64,000 nt of DNA. Source: Rhizobium ecuadorense. GTDB lineage: Bacteria; Pseudomonadota; Alphaproteobacteria; Rhizobiales; Rhizobiaceae. This document shows, one piece after another, positions 31,234 to 40,366 of the stretch. Under the pieces are notes generated by a model. The model saw nothing but the letters and a program-made list of their open reading frames with translations, was not told the origin of the DNA and ran no database searches. The stretch lies in NCBI RefSeq assembly GCF_001187535.1, contig NZ_LFIO01001065.1, positions 248,001 to 312,000 of the forward strand, given 5' to 3'. Position 1 is the first letter of the stretch; each line of letters starts with the position of its first letter. A program made the position numbers and the translations under genes.

Positions 31234-31983
31234 ATGCGGAACCGGATCATGCGAGCGGCGCGCCTTCTTCTCTGCGCTGCCGCCGCGCATGTCCCGGTCT
31301 CCGCAGCGGCCGCCGGCTTCGATATCGGCAAGGCAAGCAGCAATTTCGAGCTGGTGACGCTCAGCGATGCCGAACTCACCGGCCGGTCGATCGGCGTGAT
31401 CCATATGGGCAATGTCGAGCTGACCTCGGGGCGCATCGTCGCGGCCGATCCGCTCGCGCAGCCCGATCGTCCGGCGCTGGCAAGAACGGTTGCGCCGGGC
31501 GACTATCCGGTAACGCTTTACAAGGCCTTCGGCCGCATCGCCGCCGCCGGCATGCGGTTTGCCGAGGGCGAGCCGGATCACTGGGAGCTTGCGGTCCTGC
31601 CCGGGCAGGACGTAGCGACGCTGACGGACGGCGAGATCTTCGGCTATCCCGTCGATGCCGGCCTCGGCTGTTACATGGATGCCGATACGCTCGGTCTGAT
31701 GGGAGAGCGGGAAGCGCAGATGCAGGCGCAAAAGCCTGACGCCGATATCAATTATTACGACGATGTGCTGGCCGCGGATCTCGATGCCAACAAGGGCGCT
31801 TACGCGCTGCACCGGCCGGTCGCCGGCAAGAAGGGCAATATCGCGGTATTCTGGAGCGGCTGGGGCGACGGTTTCTATCCCGTCTTTTGGGGGCTGGATA
31901 AGGACGGACGGGCGCTGGTGCTGCTGACGGATTTCAGTGTCGTCGAGAATGCCGACGGGCGGAAGGAGCCGAAGCTGCAATGA
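31234..31983 (+). CDS. Secreted DUF4241-domain protein
   Basis: 249 residues. A signal peptide is likely (hydrophobic ARLLLCAAAAHVPVSAAAAG, residues 8-27). The body matches my memory of the DUF4241 family: GDYPVTLYKAFGRIAAAGMR, WELAVLPGQD and VDAGLGCYMD in order. The function of this domain is not established. The stop overlaps the start of the next gene by four bases. It lies between sucB and lpdA with three other genes that do not belong to the TCA cycle. Confidence 0.78.
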   Translation: MRNRIMRAARLLLCAAAAHVPVSAAAAGFDIGKASSNFELVTLSDAELTGRSIGVIHMGNVELTSGRIVAADPLAQPDRPALARTVAPGDYPVTLYKAFGRIAAAGMRFAEGEPDHWELAVLPGQDVATLTDGEIFGYPVDAGLGCYMDADTLGLMGEREAQMQAQKPDADINYYDDVLAADLDANKGAYALHRPVAGKKGNIAVFWSGWGDGFYPVFWGLDKDGRALVLLTDFSVVENADGRKEPKLQ

Positions 31984-32507
31984 GCGGAAGGATCGGGATC
32001 ACGGCTGGGAAAGGCGTGGCTGCGATCGCAGCCGCCGCGTTTTTCGCCGTTCCGGCGTCCTCGCTCGGCGCAGCATGCAAGCAGGAGCGGGCCGTCTATA
32101 TCGATCGCGACGGCGCCTATGAATTGCGTTTTACGCCATTGAATTCTGCATCGGCCGCCGCCAGCAACCAGTTCAAGGTCAGCGCCCTCAAGACATCAGT
32201 GGTGATGGAAGGCTATGTCATGCCGTCGGAGGATCCGGTGCGCGCCATCGGCATTCTGATGTTCAATTGCCCGGAGGGTGATGCGACCGGCGCCGATCTT
32301 AATGCCTGCACGGTCTGGCAGGGCGCCGTCTACGGCATGGATGCCAGGGGCGAGTTGGACAACCTGCAGCCGGAGGGTTCTGCGGCGGCCGAAAGGCTCG
32401 TGCTCCCTGGTCTTGGTCCTGCCATCCGCGAATCCAGCGCCTGGGGCGAAGGCAAGGCGTCCGTGGCGCCATGGGACGTGCTTGTTTTCAAGGAGTGTGC
32501 GACATGA
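31980..32507 (+). CDS. Secreted hypothetical protein
   Basis: 175 residues. A signal peptide ends near ASSLGAACK (residues 25-33). The mature protein has about four cysteines and no motif I recognise. It overlaps both neighbours by four bases, so it is translationally coupled to the DUF4241 gene and the SDR gene. A pair of secreted proteins followed by a cytosolic reductase is unusual; their joint role is not evident. Confidence 0.7.
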   Translation: MSGRIGITAGKGVAAIAAAAFFAVPASSLGAACKQERAVYIDRDGAYELRFTPLNSASAAASNQFKVSALKTSVVMEGYVMPSEDPVRAIGILMFNCPEGDATGADLNACTVWQGAVYGMDARGELDNLQPEGSAAAERLVLPGLGPAIRESSAWGEGKASVAPWDVLVFKECAT

Positions 32508-33256
32508 GCGATAGCCCTGTTGTTCTCGTGACCGGCGGAAGCCGGGGCATCGGCGCTGCCGTCTGCCGCCTCGCCGCGCGCCGGGGCTGGCGCGTCGCGG
32601 TGAATTACGCCGCCAACCGCCAAGCCGCGGAAGCCGTCGTTGCGGCGATTGCCGAAGCTGGCGGCGAGGCCGTGGCGATTAAGGGCGATGTCGGCAAGGC
32701 CGCCGATATCGCCGCGATGTTTGCGGCGGTCGACCGCCATTTCGGCCGGCTCGACGGCCTCGTCAACAATGCCGGCATCGTCGACTATCCGCAGCGGGTC
32801 GATGAGATGTCGGCAGAGCGGATCGAGCGCATGCTGCGCGTCAATGTCACCGGCTCCATCCTCTGCGCCGCAGAGGCTATACGCCGCATGTCGAGCCGGC
32901 ATGGCGGCCAGGGCGGAGCGATCGTCAACATCTCGTCGATGGCGGCGATCCTGGGCTCGCCGACGCAGTATGTCGATTATGCCGCCTCGAAGGCGGCGAT
33001 CGATACGTTCACGGTCGGGCTTTCGCGCGAGGTCGCCGCAGAGGGCATTCGCGTGAATGCCATCAGGCCCGGCGTCATCGAAACCGATCTCCATGCATCC
33101 GGCGGGCTGCCGGAGCGGGCGCGCGAAATGGCGCCGTCGATCCCGCTGCAGCGGGCCGGCACGGCCGAGGAGGTGGCGGATGCGGTCCTCTATCTTCTGT
33201 CACCCTCGGCTTCCTATATCACCGGCGCGATCCTCAATGTGAGCGGCGGCCGCTAA
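32504..33256 (+). CDS. Short-chain dehydrogenase/reductase
   Basis: 250 residues of the classical SDR type. Cofactor loop VTGGSRGIGAAV (TGxxxGIG), structural NNAG in DGLVNNAGIVD, active-site Ser in IVNISSMAAI, and YxxxK in YVDYAASKAAID (Tyr and Lys). The C-terminal ITGAILNVSGGR is normal. NADP preference is suggested by an Arg-rich second strand (NYAANRQAAE). Substrate unknown. The ATG overlaps the upstream gene by four bases. Confidence 0.9.
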   Translation: MSDSPVVLVTGGSRGIGAAVCRLAARRGWRVAVNYAANRQAAEAVVAAIAEAGGEAVAIKGDVGKAADIAAMFAAVDRHFGRLDGLVNNAGIVDYPQRVDEMSAERIERMLRVNVTGSILCAAEAIRRMSSRHGGQGGAIVNISSMAAILGSPTQYVDYAASKAAIDTFTVGLSREVAAEGIRVNAIRPGVIETDLHASGGLPERAREMAPSIPLQRAGTAEEVADAVLYLLSPSASYITGAILNVSGGR

Positions 33257-33275
33257 GAGACAGGGCGAAAACAGC

Positions 33276-33914
33276 ATGCAGTATATTTTCGAATTCCTCG
33301 GCCTGATGGCGGTTTTCTCGATCTTCATCGTCGTTCCGGGCGCTGATTTCGCCGTCATTCTGCGCCAGAGCATCGTGCATGGGCGGCGCGCCGCCATCAT
33401 GACCGGGCTCGGCATGGGTTTCTCGCTGCTCTTTCATATCAGCTACACGATCCTCGGCCTCGGCCTGATCGTCTCCAAATCGCTGATGCTGTTTGCGATG
33501 ATCAAATGGGCGGGTGTCGCCTATCTCGTCTATCTCGGCATCAAGTCGTTCCGCGAACCAGGCTTCAGCGTGCAGGAGATCGAGGTGACGGCCGAGGACC
33601 GCAAGCCGGTCTCGATGCTGACATGCCTCGGCATGGGCTTCATCACCAATGCACTGAACCCGAAGCCGGTGCTGTTTTTCCTGTCCTTGTTTTCGACGCT
33701 CGTCCATCACGACACGCCAGCGCTGATCCAGTTCTCCTACGGCATCGGCATGGCGACGGCGCTGGTCGCATGGTTTGCCGGCGTCTCCTATTTCTTCACG
33801 GTCAAGGCGATCCGTGACCGCTTCATTGCCAGCGGCAAATGGTTCAACCGCATTACCGGAGCAGCACTCGTCGGCTTCGGCTTCCGCCTCGCGCTGTCGC
33901 GCGCGGCCGACTAA
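33276..33914 (+). CDS. LysE family translocator
   Basis: 212 residues with about six membrane segments. The start FEFLGLMAVFSIFIVVPGAD (PGPD-like motif as VPGAD) and the FITNALNPKPVLFFLSLF segment are typical of the LysE/RhtB amino-acid exporters. The exported substrate is unknown. It follows the SDR gene by 19 bases and precedes lpdA by 26 bases. Confidence 0.9.
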   Translation: MQYIFEFLGLMAVFSIFIVVPGADFAVILRQSIVHGRRAAIMTGLGMGFSLLFHISYTILGLGLIVSKSLMLFAMIKWAGVAYLVYLGIKSFREPGFSVQEIEVTAEDRKPVSMLTCLGMGFITNALNPKPVLFFLSLFSTLVHHDTPALIQFSYGIGMATALVAWFAGVSYFFTVKAIRDRFIASGKWFNRITGAALVGFGFRLALSRAAD

Positions 33915-33940
33915 ACGAAAAATCCAAAGGGAAAGAAGCA

Positions 33941-35347
33941 ATGTCCTACGATGTGATCATTATCGGCACCGGCCCGGGCGGCTATGTCTGCGCCGTCAAA
34001 GCAGCCCAGCTCGGCCTCAAGGTCGCCGTCGTCGAAAAGCGCGCGACCTATGGCGGCACCTGCCTGAACGTCGGCTGCATTCCGTCGAAGGCGCTGCTGC
34101 ATGCCTCCGAAATGTTCCATCAGGCCGGCCACGGCATGGGCGCGCTCGGGATCGACATTCCGGCGCCGACGCTCAACCTCGGCAATATGATGGCCCACAA
34201 GGACGCGACGGTGAAGTCGAATGTCGACGGCGTCGCCTTCCTGTTCAAGAAGAACAAGATCGATGCCTTCCAGGGCAGCGGCAAGATCGTCTCGGCCGGC
34301 AAGGTCGCTGTCACCGCCGCGGACGGCGCCGTGCAGGAGATCGAAGGCAGGAACATCGTCATCGCCACCGGCTCCGACGTCGCCGGCATTCCCGGCGTGC
34401 AGGTCGAGATCGATGAGAAGACCATCATCTCCTCCACCGGCGGCATCGCGCTGGAAAAGGTGCCGGAAACGCTGATCGTCGTCGGCGGCGGTGTCATCGG
34501 GCTCGAGCTCGGCTCTGTCTGGTCGCGGCTCGGCGCCAAGGTCACCGTCGTCGAATATCTCGACACCATCCTCGGCGGCATGGACGGCGAAGTCTCCAAG
34601 CAGTTTCAGCGCATGCTCGCCAAGCAGGGCATCGATTTCCATCTCGGCGCCAAGGTCACCGGCGTCGAAAAGGGCGACAGGGGCGCCAAGGTCACCTTCG
34701 AGCCGGTCAAGGGCGGTGACAAGGTGGTGCTCGATGCCGAAGTCGTGCTGATCGCCACCGGCCGCAAGCCCTATACGGCGGGGCTCGGCCTCGAAGAAGC
34801 GGGTGTTGTGCTCGACAATCGCGGCCGCGTCGAGATCGACGGTCACTTCAAGACCAATGTCGCCGGCATCTATGCGATCGGTGATGTGGTCAAGGGGCCG
34901 ATGTTGGCGCACAAGGCGGAAGACGAGGGCGTGGCGCTTGCCGAAATCCTCGCCGGCCAGCATGGCCACGTCAACTATGAGGTCATTCCGAGCGTCGTCT
35001 ATACCCAGCCGGAGATCGCTTCGGTCGGCAAGACCGAGGAAGAGCTGAAGGCGGCCGGTATCGCCTATAAGGTCGGCAAGTTCCCGTTCACGGCGAACGG
35101 TCGCGCCCGCGCGATGCTGGCGACCGATGGCTTCGTCAAAATTCTCGCCGACAAGGAAACCGACCGGGTGCTCGGCGGCCATATCGTCGGCTTCGGCGCC
35201 GGCGAGATGATCCACGAGATCGCTGTGCTGATGGAATTCGGCGGCTCGTCGGAAGATCTCGGCCGCACCTGCCACGCGCATCCGACGATGTCGGAAGCGG
35301 TCAAGGAGGCAGCGCTCGCGACCTTCTTCAAGCCGATCCATATGTAA
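33941..35347 (+). CDS. lpdA: Dihydrolipoyl dehydrogenase (E3)
   Basis: 468 residues. E3 reoxidises the dihydrolipoyl groups of SucB using FAD and NAD. The FAD loop is VIIIGTGPGGYVCA, the redox disulphide is Cys41/Cys46 in GGTCLNVGCIPSK, the NAD loop is VVGGGVIGLELG, and the catalytic histidine lies in TCHAHPTMSEA. ATG 33941 follows AAAGGGAAAGAAGCA. It ends the mdh-to-lpdA block and is followed by a good terminator. Confidence 0.98.
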   Translation: MSYDVIIIGTGPGGYVCAVKAAQLGLKVAVVEKRATYGGTCLNVGCIPSKALLHASEMFHQAGHGMGALGIDIPAPTLNLGNMMAHKDATVKSNVDGVAFLFKKNKIDAFQGSGKIVSAGKVAVTAADGAVQEIEGRNIVIATGSDVAGIPGVQVEIDEKTIISSTGGIALEKVPETLIVVGGGVIGLELGSVWSRLGAKVTVVEYLDTILGGMDGEVSKQFQRMLAKQGIDFHLGAKVTGVEKGDRGAKVTFEPVKGGDKVVLDAEVVLIATGRKPYTAGLGLEEAGVVLDNRGRVEIDGHFKTNVAGIYAIGDVVKGPMLAHKAEDEGVALAEILAGQHGHVNYEVIPSVVYTQPEIASVGKTEEELKAAGIAYKVGKFPFTANGRARAMLATDGFVKILADKETDRVLGGHIVGFGAGEMIHEIAVLMEFGGSSEDLGRTCHAHPTMSEAVKEAALATFFKPIHM

Positions 35348-35371
35348 CTTACATATTCGTAACAAAGCATT

Positions 35372-35407
35372 CAGCCGCTTGCCGTGAGGCAGGCGGCTGT
35401 TTTATTT
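35372..35407 (+). terminator. Rho-independent terminator after lpdA
   Basis: CAGCCGCTTGCC and GGCAGGCGGCTG form a twelve-base stem with one G:T pair and a GTGA loop, followed by TTTTATTT. It begins 25 bases after the lpdA stop and closes the TCA operon. Confidence 0.9.
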
Positions 35408-35448
35408 GTTGCGCATCGCGGAATTCAGCATTTGAAGAAGGGTAGGAA

Positions 35449-35949
35449 ATGCAGCGGCCGCCCGCCAAAGGATACAGCCTCAGCCAGCGCTTTCTTCATT
35501 GGACGGTGGCGCTGCTGATCTTCTTCAATCTGCTGTTTCCCGACGGCATGAATGTCTGGCACCGGCTGATGCGCAGGGGCGGGGTGCCGACGCCGGAGCA
35601 GGTTGCGTCGGCGAACATCCATGCCTATGTCGGCATCGCCATCCTGCTGCTTGCGGTTGTCAGGCTCGGGCTGCGTTTCATCAACGGCGCGCCGGCCGAG
35701 GCCGCGGAGGAGCCGGCGATCTTCCGTCTTGCGGCGAAGCTTGCCCATGCCGGTCTCTATATCCTGATCTTCGCCATGCCGCTGACCGGCATCGCCGCCT
35801 ACTATTTCGGCATCAATCCCGCCGGATCGTTCCATGCGGATATCCTGAAGATCATTCTCTGGGCGCTGATCGCGGCGCATCTCGCGGGCGCGCTCGTCCA
35901 TCAGTTCTATTGGAAAACCAATGCGCTGCGGCGCATGACGCTCGGCTGA
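35449..35949 (+). CDS. Cytochrome b561 family protein
   Basis: 166 residues, four membrane segments. The heme-ligand histidines sit in LSQRFLHW (His17), NIHAYVG, KLAHAGLY and AAHLAGALVHQFYW, the pattern of bacterial diheme b561. Such proteins act as membrane ubiquinol or superoxide-linked electron carriers. It lies after the lpdA terminator and converges with the TraB-family gene, 12 bases away, so it is probably monocistronic. Confidence 0.9.
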   Translation: MQRPPAKGYSLSQRFLHWTVALLIFFNLLFPDGMNVWHRLMRRGGVPTPEQVASANIHAYVGIAILLLAVVRLGLRFINGAPAEAAEEPAIFRLAAKLAHAGLYILIFAMPLTGIAAYYFGINPAGSFHADILKIILWALIAAHLAGALVHQFYWKTNALRRMTLG

Positions 35950-35961
35950 GCGCTTGCTCGC

Positions 35962-37017
35962 TCAGTTCACGGCAGTGACGGTGAAGCCCTGCCGGCGCAG
36001 CAGTTCAACCAAACCGTCGCCGCCGGGCAGATGCGCCGCTCCGACGGCAACCATGGTTCGCCCTTTGTCGAGATAGGGCTTCGCCCTTTCCGCCATGACC
36101 TTGTTTCGATCCGTTATCACACGGTTCTCGAATGCTTTTGCAGCAGCCTGATCTGTCGAAACGAACTCCATCAATGAGAAGATCATTCCGACGTCGCCGT
36201 GATCGTATAAGTCGATCATCGTCTCGGATATGTCATCCATACCATTGGGAAGTGCCAGAAATTCCCGCAGGTTTTGAAGCATGAGATTGTCCGGGACATC
36301 CGACATGGCTTCAAGTTGTTCGACCGGCGTTTCCAGGCCGACCAGACGGATGCCATCATTGAGCGCGCCGAGAGCAAGAGACTGGTCCAGTACTTTAAAG
36401 CCCTTTGCGCTGCGCCTGGCGTCGCAACCGCGTGTCTGCAGTCCCATATAGATGAACCATGGCCGCATCTTCGCCATCAGGTTCATACTGATTCCCTTTT
36501 TCTTCAAACCGGCAGCGACGTCGCTGGTTGCATCGGGCGGCAGGATATGATCGAGCGTTTTGTCATCTTGAAGCGTCGTCAGTTCGGGATGCTTCAAGAT
36601 TTCCATCGCAAGTTTTTCCGGCTTTGCGACCTCCGCCAACTCGACGGTTAGAGTGTCGATAGTCTCATAGGCATCGTAAAATCCTTCCGGCAGATCCAAA
36701 ACACGGGGATCGCTCACATGCATCGTGCCGAGCAACCAGGAAGGCTCAAGACCTGATTTTTCGATTTTCCAGAAGATCGCATTGCCGTTCGGTATCGTCT
36801 CGGCTCTCTCAACTGCTTTTCTGAAACGAACGGGATCTTCCTTCTCCAGCCGGGTGAAAAGATTCTGGCCCGGGCAGGCCAACTCGTCATCCGCCAAGGC
36901 ATGCGAAAAGGAAAATATCGTCAGCACCGCCGCCATGATGAGCAGTGCGCCGTTCCCGAACGTGGAAAGACCTGTCGAGGCTGCTCTCGAGGTGAAAACC
37001 ATATTGTGGCTGAGCAT
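35962..37017 (-). CDS. TraB/GumN family protein, first of two tandem copies
   Basis: 351 residues. The diagnostic N-terminal motif WLLGTMHVSDPRV and C-terminal MVAVGAAHLPGGDG ... LLRRQGFTVTAVN are present; the family fold resembles the Tiki/EreA hydrolase superfamily with metal-binding GxxH pairs. A hydrophobic segment near residues 22-41 is a signal or membrane anchor. AAGAAGAG is well placed before ATG 37017. It shares its motifs and C-terminal tail with the next gene, from which it probably arose by tandem duplication. Function unknown. Confidence 0.85.
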   Translation of the reverse strand: MLSHNMVFTSRAASTGLSTFGNGALLIMAAVLTIFSFSHALADDELACPGQNLFTRLEKEDPVRFRKAVERAETIPNGNAIFWKIEKSGLEPSWLLGTMHVSDPRVLDLPEGFYDAYETIDTLTVELAEVAKPEKLAMEILKHPELTTLQDDKTLDHILPPDATSDVAAGLKKKGISMNLMAKMRPWFIYMGLQTRGCDARRSAKGFKVLDQSLALGALNDGIRLVGLETPVEQLEAMSDVPDNLMLQNLREFLALPNGMDDISETMIDLYDHGDVGMIFSLMEFVSTDQAAAKAFENRVITDRNKVMAERAKPYLDKGRTMVAVGAAHLPGGDGLVELLRRQGFTVTAVN

Positions 37018-37115
37018 CGAAAACTCTTCTTAGGAGAAAAGGTTGTAAATACCGCCAAATGACGTATGCAAACTGAGGTTGTCAATCTCGACGAGACTAA
37101 CTACCGGGCTCGGGC

Positions 37116-38192
37116 CTAGTTCACCGCAGTCACGGTAAAGCCCTGCTGGCGCAGCAGTTCGATGACGCCGGCCTTGCCGGGCAGGTGCAGGGCGCCGACC
37201 GCCATGAAGACATTGCCGCCGTCGAGAATGGGGGCGGCGCGCTCGGCCATCACCTTGTTGCGGTCGAGGATGACGCGCTGTTCGAAGGCGGCGTAGTCGC
37301 TATCTTCGCCTTCCTTCTCCGGCGTCACGGTCTTCAGCATCGGCATGGTCATGCCGATATCGCCGGAGAGATAGAGGGCGGTCATCGTCTCGACGACGTC
37401 GCTCATCTTGTCGCCGAGCTCCAGCGTCTCGATCAGCGACTTCAGGTGGAATTCGATCGGCAGGTCGGCCATCGCCTGGATCTGCTCGGCAAGCGTTTCC
37501 AGCCCCTTGACCTGCTTGCCCTGAGCAACGGCGTCGGTCGCGATCTTCTGATCGAGGAACTGCACGCCTTTGGCCTTGCGGGCGATCTCGCAGGCCGGCA
37601 GGGCGACGGCGCTCGAAATCATCCAGGGCCGCATGCGGGAGACGGCGCCGAGCGGGATACCGCGCTGCTTCAGACCGGCTTCGAGGCGTTTGTAGTCCTC
37701 GGGGGAGAGCAGCTTGTCGATCGTCGTGCCGTCGGTGAACATCGTCAGTTCCGGCCTTGCGAGCAGGGCGGCGGTCGCCTTGCGTTCATCGAGAATCTCG
37801 TCGGATTCGATGATGATCGTATTGGCCGCGTCGTGGGCGGCTTGGGCGCGCGGCGGCAGGGCCAGCACGCGCGGATCGGTGACATGCATGCTGCCAAGCA
37901 GCCATGAAGGCTGAACTCCTGCTTTTTCGATCTTCCAGAAGATGCCCTTGCCGTTCGGCGTTGCGTCGGCTTCCTTTACCGCCTCGGCGTAGCGGGCGGG
38001 ATCGTTCTGTTGCAGCTCGACCATCAGGTTGCGGCCGGTGCAGGCCGCCGCGTCTTCGGCCGCCGCCGGCCTTGCAGCCAGGAAGGCCAAAAACAGGGCG
38101 GCAAGAAGCAGCATATGAAAGGCCGCAATCAGCCAGAGCAGCAGATTGCCGGGTGCTGCGAGAAAAGTCCGGCGGCCGATTGATGTCGTCAT
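37116..38192 (-). CDS. TraB/GumN family protein, second tandem copy
   Basis: 358 residues. Motifs SWLLGSMHVTDPRVLALP and MAVGALHLPGKAG ... LLRQQGFTVTAVN are shared with the neighbour. A hydrophobic segment covers about residues 17-40, ending ARPAAAED. It lies 98 bases upstream of the other copy on the same strand, so they may be expressed together. The divergence between copies is greatest in the middle (residues about 120-230). Confidence 0.85.
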   Translation of the reverse strand: MTTSIGRRTFLAAPGNLLLWLIAAFHMLLLAALFLAFLAARPAAAEDAAACTGRNLMVELQQNDPARYAEAVKEADATPNGKGIFWKIEKAGVQPSWLLGSMHVTDPRVLALPPRAQAAHDAANTIIIESDEILDERKATAALLARPELTMFTDGTTIDKLLSPEDYKRLEAGLKQRGIPLGAVSRMRPWMISSAVALPACEIARKAKGVQFLDQKIATDAVAQGKQVKGLETLAEQIQAMADLPIEFHLKSLIETLELGDKMSDVVETMTALYLSGDIGMTMPMLKTVTPEKEGEDSDYAAFEQRVILDRNKVMAERAAPILDGGNVFMAVGALHLPGKAGVIELLRQQGFTVTAVN

Positions 38193-38328
38193 GATGGTGT
38201 TCCGGTCACATGCCTTGTGGCTTCATGCTCTACGCCCGGCTTGCGCATATTCCTTTAAGAGAATGCGTTAACGAAAGCTTAGGGTCTTTCTTGCTCCAGC
38301 AGAATGTTCAATCTGACCAGAAAAGGTT

Positions 38329-39264
38329 TTAAGCGCGCGGGTGTGCCCGATCATACACCTCGAGCAGCCGCGACGCATCGACGCCGGTATAGACCTGCGT
38401 TGTGGACAGGCTGGCATGGCCGAGCAGTTCCTGAATGGTGCGCAGGTCGCCGCCGCCGGCAAGCAGGTGGGTGGCGAAGGAATGGCGCAGCGCATGGGGT
38501 GTCGCCGACTCCGGCAGGCCGAAGGCGCTGCGCAGTTTCTGCATGGCGCGCTGGATGATCGCCGGCTGCAATTTGCCGCCGCGGGCGCCGCGAAACAGCG
38601 GCTCGCCGGGCTCGAGATGATAGGGGCAGAGCATGCGGTATTTCTCGACCGCGTCGAACACCACGGACAAAAGCGGCACCAGCCGCATCTTGTTGCCCTT
38701 GCCGGTGATGCGCAGCGTTGTGGCGCCCTGCTGCAGGTCGGAGGGAATGAGATCCAGCGCTTCGGAGATGCGCAGGCCGCAGCCGTAGAGCAGCGTCATG
38801 ACGGCCGCATCGCGCGCGGCGATCCAGGGTTCGTCGTGGAGCTGGGCTTCGTTGCTGACGACGGTGATCGCCTGCGTGTCCGACAGCGGCTTGGGCAGCG
38901 ATTTCGGCTGTTTCGGCGAGCGGATCGCAGCAGCACCCGCGGCATTGACCAGACCCTTTTTTTCCAGGTGGCGCAGCAGCGAACGCAGGCCGGCGAGATT
39001 GCGGCCGAGCGAGCGGGCGCCGGAGCCCTGCTTGCGCCGGGCGGCCAGGAAGGCGCGGAAATCGGCAGGGCGCAGCTCCCTGATATCGCCAAGCGTCGCC
39101 GGGCCGGCGAGATGGCCGGTCAGGAAGGTCAGGAACTGGCGGGTGTCGCGCTCATAGGCATCGAGCGTATGCTCGGAAAGACGGCGCTCGCGGGCGAGAT
39201 TTTCGAGCCACGCGGCCCGTTCCGCCATCAGGTGCGGATCGGCGATAACAAGCAGTTCGTTCAC
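38329..39264 (-). CDS. xerC: Tyrosine recombinase XerC
   Basis: 311 residues. XerC with XerD resolves chromosome dimers at dif. The SAM-like DNA-binding N-terminus and the catalytic residues are visible: Arg165 in GCGLRISEAL, Lys189 in GKGNKMR, His257 and Arg260 in TPHALRHSFATHLL, His283 in LGHASLSTTQ and the Tyr292 nucleophile in VYTGV. Full length and surrounded by core genes, so it is the housekeeping recombinase and not a mobile-element integrase. Confidence 0.94.
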   Translation of the reverse strand: MNELLVIADPHLMAERAAWLENLARERRLSEHTLDAYERDTRQFLTFLTGHLAGPATLGDIRELRPADFRAFLAARRKQGSGARSLGRNLAGLRSLLRHLEKKGLVNAAGAAAIRSPKQPKSLPKPLSDTQAITVVSNEAQLHDEPWIAARDAAVMTLLYGCGLRISEALDLIPSDLQQGATTLRITGKGNKMRLVPLLSVVFDAVEKYRMLCPYHLEPGEPLFRGARGGKLQPAIIQRAMQKLRSAFGLPESATPHALRHSFATHLLAGGGDLRTIQELLGHASLSTTQVYTGVDASRLLEVYDRAHPRA

Positions 39265-39403
39265 ATCGCTGGCCTTGAATTTGCCTTCAAGTCCGCCAAT
39301 TTGAAACAGGAACGGTTATGGAATTGCTAATGCCGGCCAAGCCTTTGTCATCCTTAGATCATATTCCACTGCGATAGCTTATAGCCCACAGACAGGATCT
39401 TTC

Positions 39404-40354
39404 ATGGCACGGCGCGACTCCATGACGGCTTTCGGACAGCTCGCGGAAGCGATCGCTCTCGTTTCACAGGGAAAGCCGGGTCATATCGTCGATGCGCTGA
39501 TTGCCGAACGTGGCCAGAGGATCGTGAAAAATCCGCTCTGGCCCGTCATGCGGCCGTTCCTCTACACGCTGCTGCGCTACAACAAGGCGATCGAATTCGC
39601 CAATGCGGTGGCCAAGATGCCGGGTTTCCAGTCGTTCGAATATCTGAGCGAGGTGCTGAAACTCGATATCGGCATCATCAATGGCGAACGGATTCCGAAT
39701 GCCGGCGGCTTCATCCTCGTCAGCAACCACCCTACAGGCATTGCCGACGGTGTCGCCGTGTTCGATCTGCTGAAGACGCGCCGGCCGGATATGATGTTCT
39801 TCGCCAACCGCGATGCGATCCGGGTCAATCCGCGGTTTGCCGAGATGGTCATTCCCGTCGAATGGCGGGAGGAGCACAAGAGCAAGCTCAAGGCGCGCGA
39901 AACGCTGCAATTGACCAACCACGCGGTCAGGGAGGGCAAGGCGACGGTGCTTTTCCCGTCGGGCCGCATCGCCTATTGGGCGAACGGCCGGCTGAACGAA
40001 CGCCCATGGAAGACCTCGGCGGTCGGGCTGGCGCGCAAATACAATCTGCCGATCCTGCCCGTCCATATGACGGCACGCAATTCCGGCCTGTTCTACTGGT
40101 TGGCGAAATGGTCGACGGAACTTCGCGACATGACGGTCTTTCACGAACTCTTGAACAAACGCGGCGACCGCTTCGATTTCGTGATCGGTAATCTCATTCC
40201 GGCCGAACATCTGGACGGCGACCTCAACGAGGTGACCAAGGCACTGGAGAAACATACGGTGCACGATATGGCGGCGGATGGCGACGCGAGTTTCGTGCCG
40301 GTCAGCCTGCCGGCTGCAGCACCGCCTCGCGAGCTTCCCGTTGCCGCGGTCTAA
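39404..40354 (+). CDS. PlsC-like 1-acylglycerol-3-phosphate acyltransferase family protein
   Basis: 316 residues. The acyltransferase block I is SNHPTGIADG (NHxxxxxD), block II includes NRDAIRVNPRF, and block III is VLFPSGRIAYWANG. The protein has a longer N-terminus and C-terminal tail than E. coli PlsC. It could use lysophosphatidic acid or an ornithine-lipid precursor; several PlsC/OlsA homologues exist in rhizobia, so the substrate is open. It is divergent from xerC and followed by the GNAT gene after 12 bases. Confidence 0.8.
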   Translation: MARRDSMTAFGQLAEAIALVSQGKPGHIVDALIAERGQRIVKNPLWPVMRPFLYTLLRYNKAIEFANAVAKMPGFQSFEYLSEVLKLDIGIINGERIPNAGGFILVSNHPTGIADGVAVFDLLKTRRPDMMFFANRDAIRVNPRFAEMVIPVEWREEHKSKLKARETLQLTNHAVREGKATVLFPSGRIAYWANGRLNERPWKTSAVGLARKYNLPILPVHMTARNSGLFYWLAKWSTELRDMTVFHELLNKRGDRFDFVIGNLIPAEHLDGDLNEVTKALEKHTVHDMAADGDASFVPVSLPAAAPPRELPVAAV

Positions 40355-40366
40355 ATAGGGTTCGCC

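Noticed and set aside
38268..38282. Second CtrA-like site TTAACGAAAGCTTAG before the tandem TraB genes
   Set aside because: The second half-site is TTAGG in place of TTAAC, so it is only a near match.
38329..39264. Tyrosine recombinase as a mobile-element integrase
   Set aside because: It has the length and core context of housekeeping XerC, with no attachment repeats nearby.
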